From Bacteroidaceae bacterium (lineage in GTDB: Bacteria > Bacteroidota > Bacteroidia > Bacteroidales > Bacteroidaceae): a stretch of 58,051 bases of DNA. Below the pieces are notes generated by a model, which was given only the letters and a program-made list of their open reading frames with translations, was not told the origin of the DNA and made no database searches. The position numbers and the translations under genes are program-made. The DNA is taken from positions 1 to 58,051 of the forward strand of contig JAFZFF010000025.1 in NCBI GenBank assembly GCA_017556045.1, written 5' to 3'. Of this stretch, positions 57,387 through 58,051 are shown in pieces. Each line of letters begins with the position of its first letter. Position 1 is the stretch's first letter.

Positions 57387-58051
57387 ATGACTTATTCACA
57401 CGAAGTTGAACACATGTGTGTTGTAAAGAAGGGCCCTAACCACGGTCCCGCTCCCATCCCCGAAGAGGGCAAGTGGGTAAAATCAAAAGAGATCAAGGAC
57501 ATCTCAGGTTTGACACACGGTATCGGTTGGTGCGCACCTCAGCAGGGCGCTTGTAAGCTCACCTTGAACGTTAAGGAAGGTATCATCCAGGAGGCATTGG
57601 TAGAGACTATCGGTTGCTCAGGTATGACACACTCTGCAGCTATGGCATCAGAGATTCTTCCCGGTAAGACTCTCCTCGAGGCACTCAATACTGACCTCGT
57701 ATGCGATGCTATCAACACCGCTATGCGCGAGCTCTTCTTGCAGATCGTTTACGGACGCACACAGTCAGCCTTCTCTGAGGGCGGTTTGATGATTGGTGCT
57801 GGTCTCGAGGACCTCGGTAAGGGTCTCCGCAGCCAGGTAGGTACCCTCTATGGCACACTCGCTAAGGGTCCCCGTTACCTCGAGATGGCCGAGGGTTACA
57901 TCAGCCGCATCGCTCTCGACAAGAACGATCAGATCTGCGGTTACGAGTTCGTACACCTTGGCAAGTTCATGGACGAAATCAAGAAGGGTACCGATGCTAA
58001 CGAGGCCTTGAAGAAGGTTACAGGTACATACGGCCGCTTCACCGCTGAGCA
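57387..58051 (+). CDS. NifU-like iron-sulfur cluster scaffold protein (3' end outside window)
   Basis: At least 221 residues are visible without a stop, from MTYSHEVEHMCVVKKGPNHG. The first 80 or so residues carry GLTHGIGWCAPQQGACKLTL and TIGCSGMTHSAAMA, the NifU/IscU N-terminal type of fold with Cys residues for transient Fe-S assembly. The later GYISRIALDKNDQICGYEFV part is an extension seen in the anaerobe-specific version. It probably supplies clusters to the many Fe-S enzymes of an anaerobe. The exact partner genes lie beyond the edge. Confidence 0.75.
   Translation, partial: MTYSHEVEHMCVVKKGPNHGPAPIPEEGKWVKSKEIKDISGLTHGIGWCAPQQGACKLTLNVKEGIIQEALVETIGCSGMTHSAAMASEILPGKTLLEALNTDLVCDAINTAMRELFLQIVYGRTQSAFSEGGLMIGAGLEDLGKGLRSQVGTLYGTLAKGPRYLEMAEGYISRIALDKNDQICGYEFVHLGKFMDEIKKGTDANEALKKVTGTYGRFTAE

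Overview
The window reads as chromosomal DNA of a member of the Bacteroidota, most likely order Bacteroidales (genus not decidable from this piece). Support: many genes are preceded by a TAnnTTTG-type -7 element, often with a TTG/TTTG about 19-21 bases further upstream, and there are no obvious Shine-Dalgarno sequences. The gene content also fits: a GH57/GT4/debranching glycogen cluster, a MoxR-DUF58-BatA-BatB aerotolerance operon, GH92 mannosidase, an NfnAB-type fusion, an HU-LysM fusion, NigD-like and other small lipoproteins. No rRNA, tRNA, CRISPR array, prophage or intact transposase was seen. Most of the window is housekeeping chromosome, and the novelty sits in regulatory DNA, repeats and unusual protein tails.

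Layout. 0-5 kb: tail of an unknown gene, then a minus-strand glycogen operon (debranching enzyme, GT4 glycosyltransferase, GH57 amylase). 5.4-8.8 kb: plus-strand YbdG-like mechanosensitive channel, PhoH ATPase and PurC. 8.9-14.7 kb: minus-strand CzcBAC-type metal efflux system whose periplasmic adaptor has a 32-histidine tail. 14.8-17.4 kb: DnaB and IspE, divergent. 17.7-20.7 kb: stand-alone TrpB2, preceded by what looks like a complete tryptophan attenuator (promoter, 15-residue leader peptide with Trp-Trp-Trp, competing hairpins, terminator), divergent from a LysO-like lysine exporter; then a META-domain lipoprotein. 20.8-26.5 kb: a gene-free stretch with a 36-bp inverted-repeat element abutting a five-gene MoxR/Bat operon that lacks BatC, BatD and BatE here. 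26.6-31.4 kb: a serine-rich secreted protein, GDP-mannose pyrophosphorylase and a GH92 mannosidase.

31.7-37.4 kb: plus-strand NadE, then IorA-IorB and an aminotransferase, a plausible unit for oxidative amino-acid fermentation. 37.4-41.9 kb: minus-strand ECF sigma factor, small lipoprotein, nitroreductase, LolC/E-like permease and an aspartate-type aminotransferase. 41.9-46.1 kb: FtsY, RimO, HU and a membrane-anchored HU-LysM fusion as one minus-strand operon. 46.2-51.3 kb: RsmA, MgtE and the NfnAB-like fusion. 51.3-57.2 kb: minus-strand UvrD helicase, Gate-domain membrane protein, SmpB, Yip1-like protein, NigD-like lipoprotein and a DUF4375 protein. The right edge cuts a NifU-like Fe-S scaffold gene.

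The most notable signal is the trp attenuator at 19.06-19.26 kb. Other points of interest are the nucleoid-to-envelope HU-LysM protein, extragenic repeats that have become coding sequence (the PhoH C terminus and the NfnAB inter-domain linker), the inverted-repeat element beside the shortened Bat operon, and AATTG-type tandem repeats that appear to donate promoter -33 elements.
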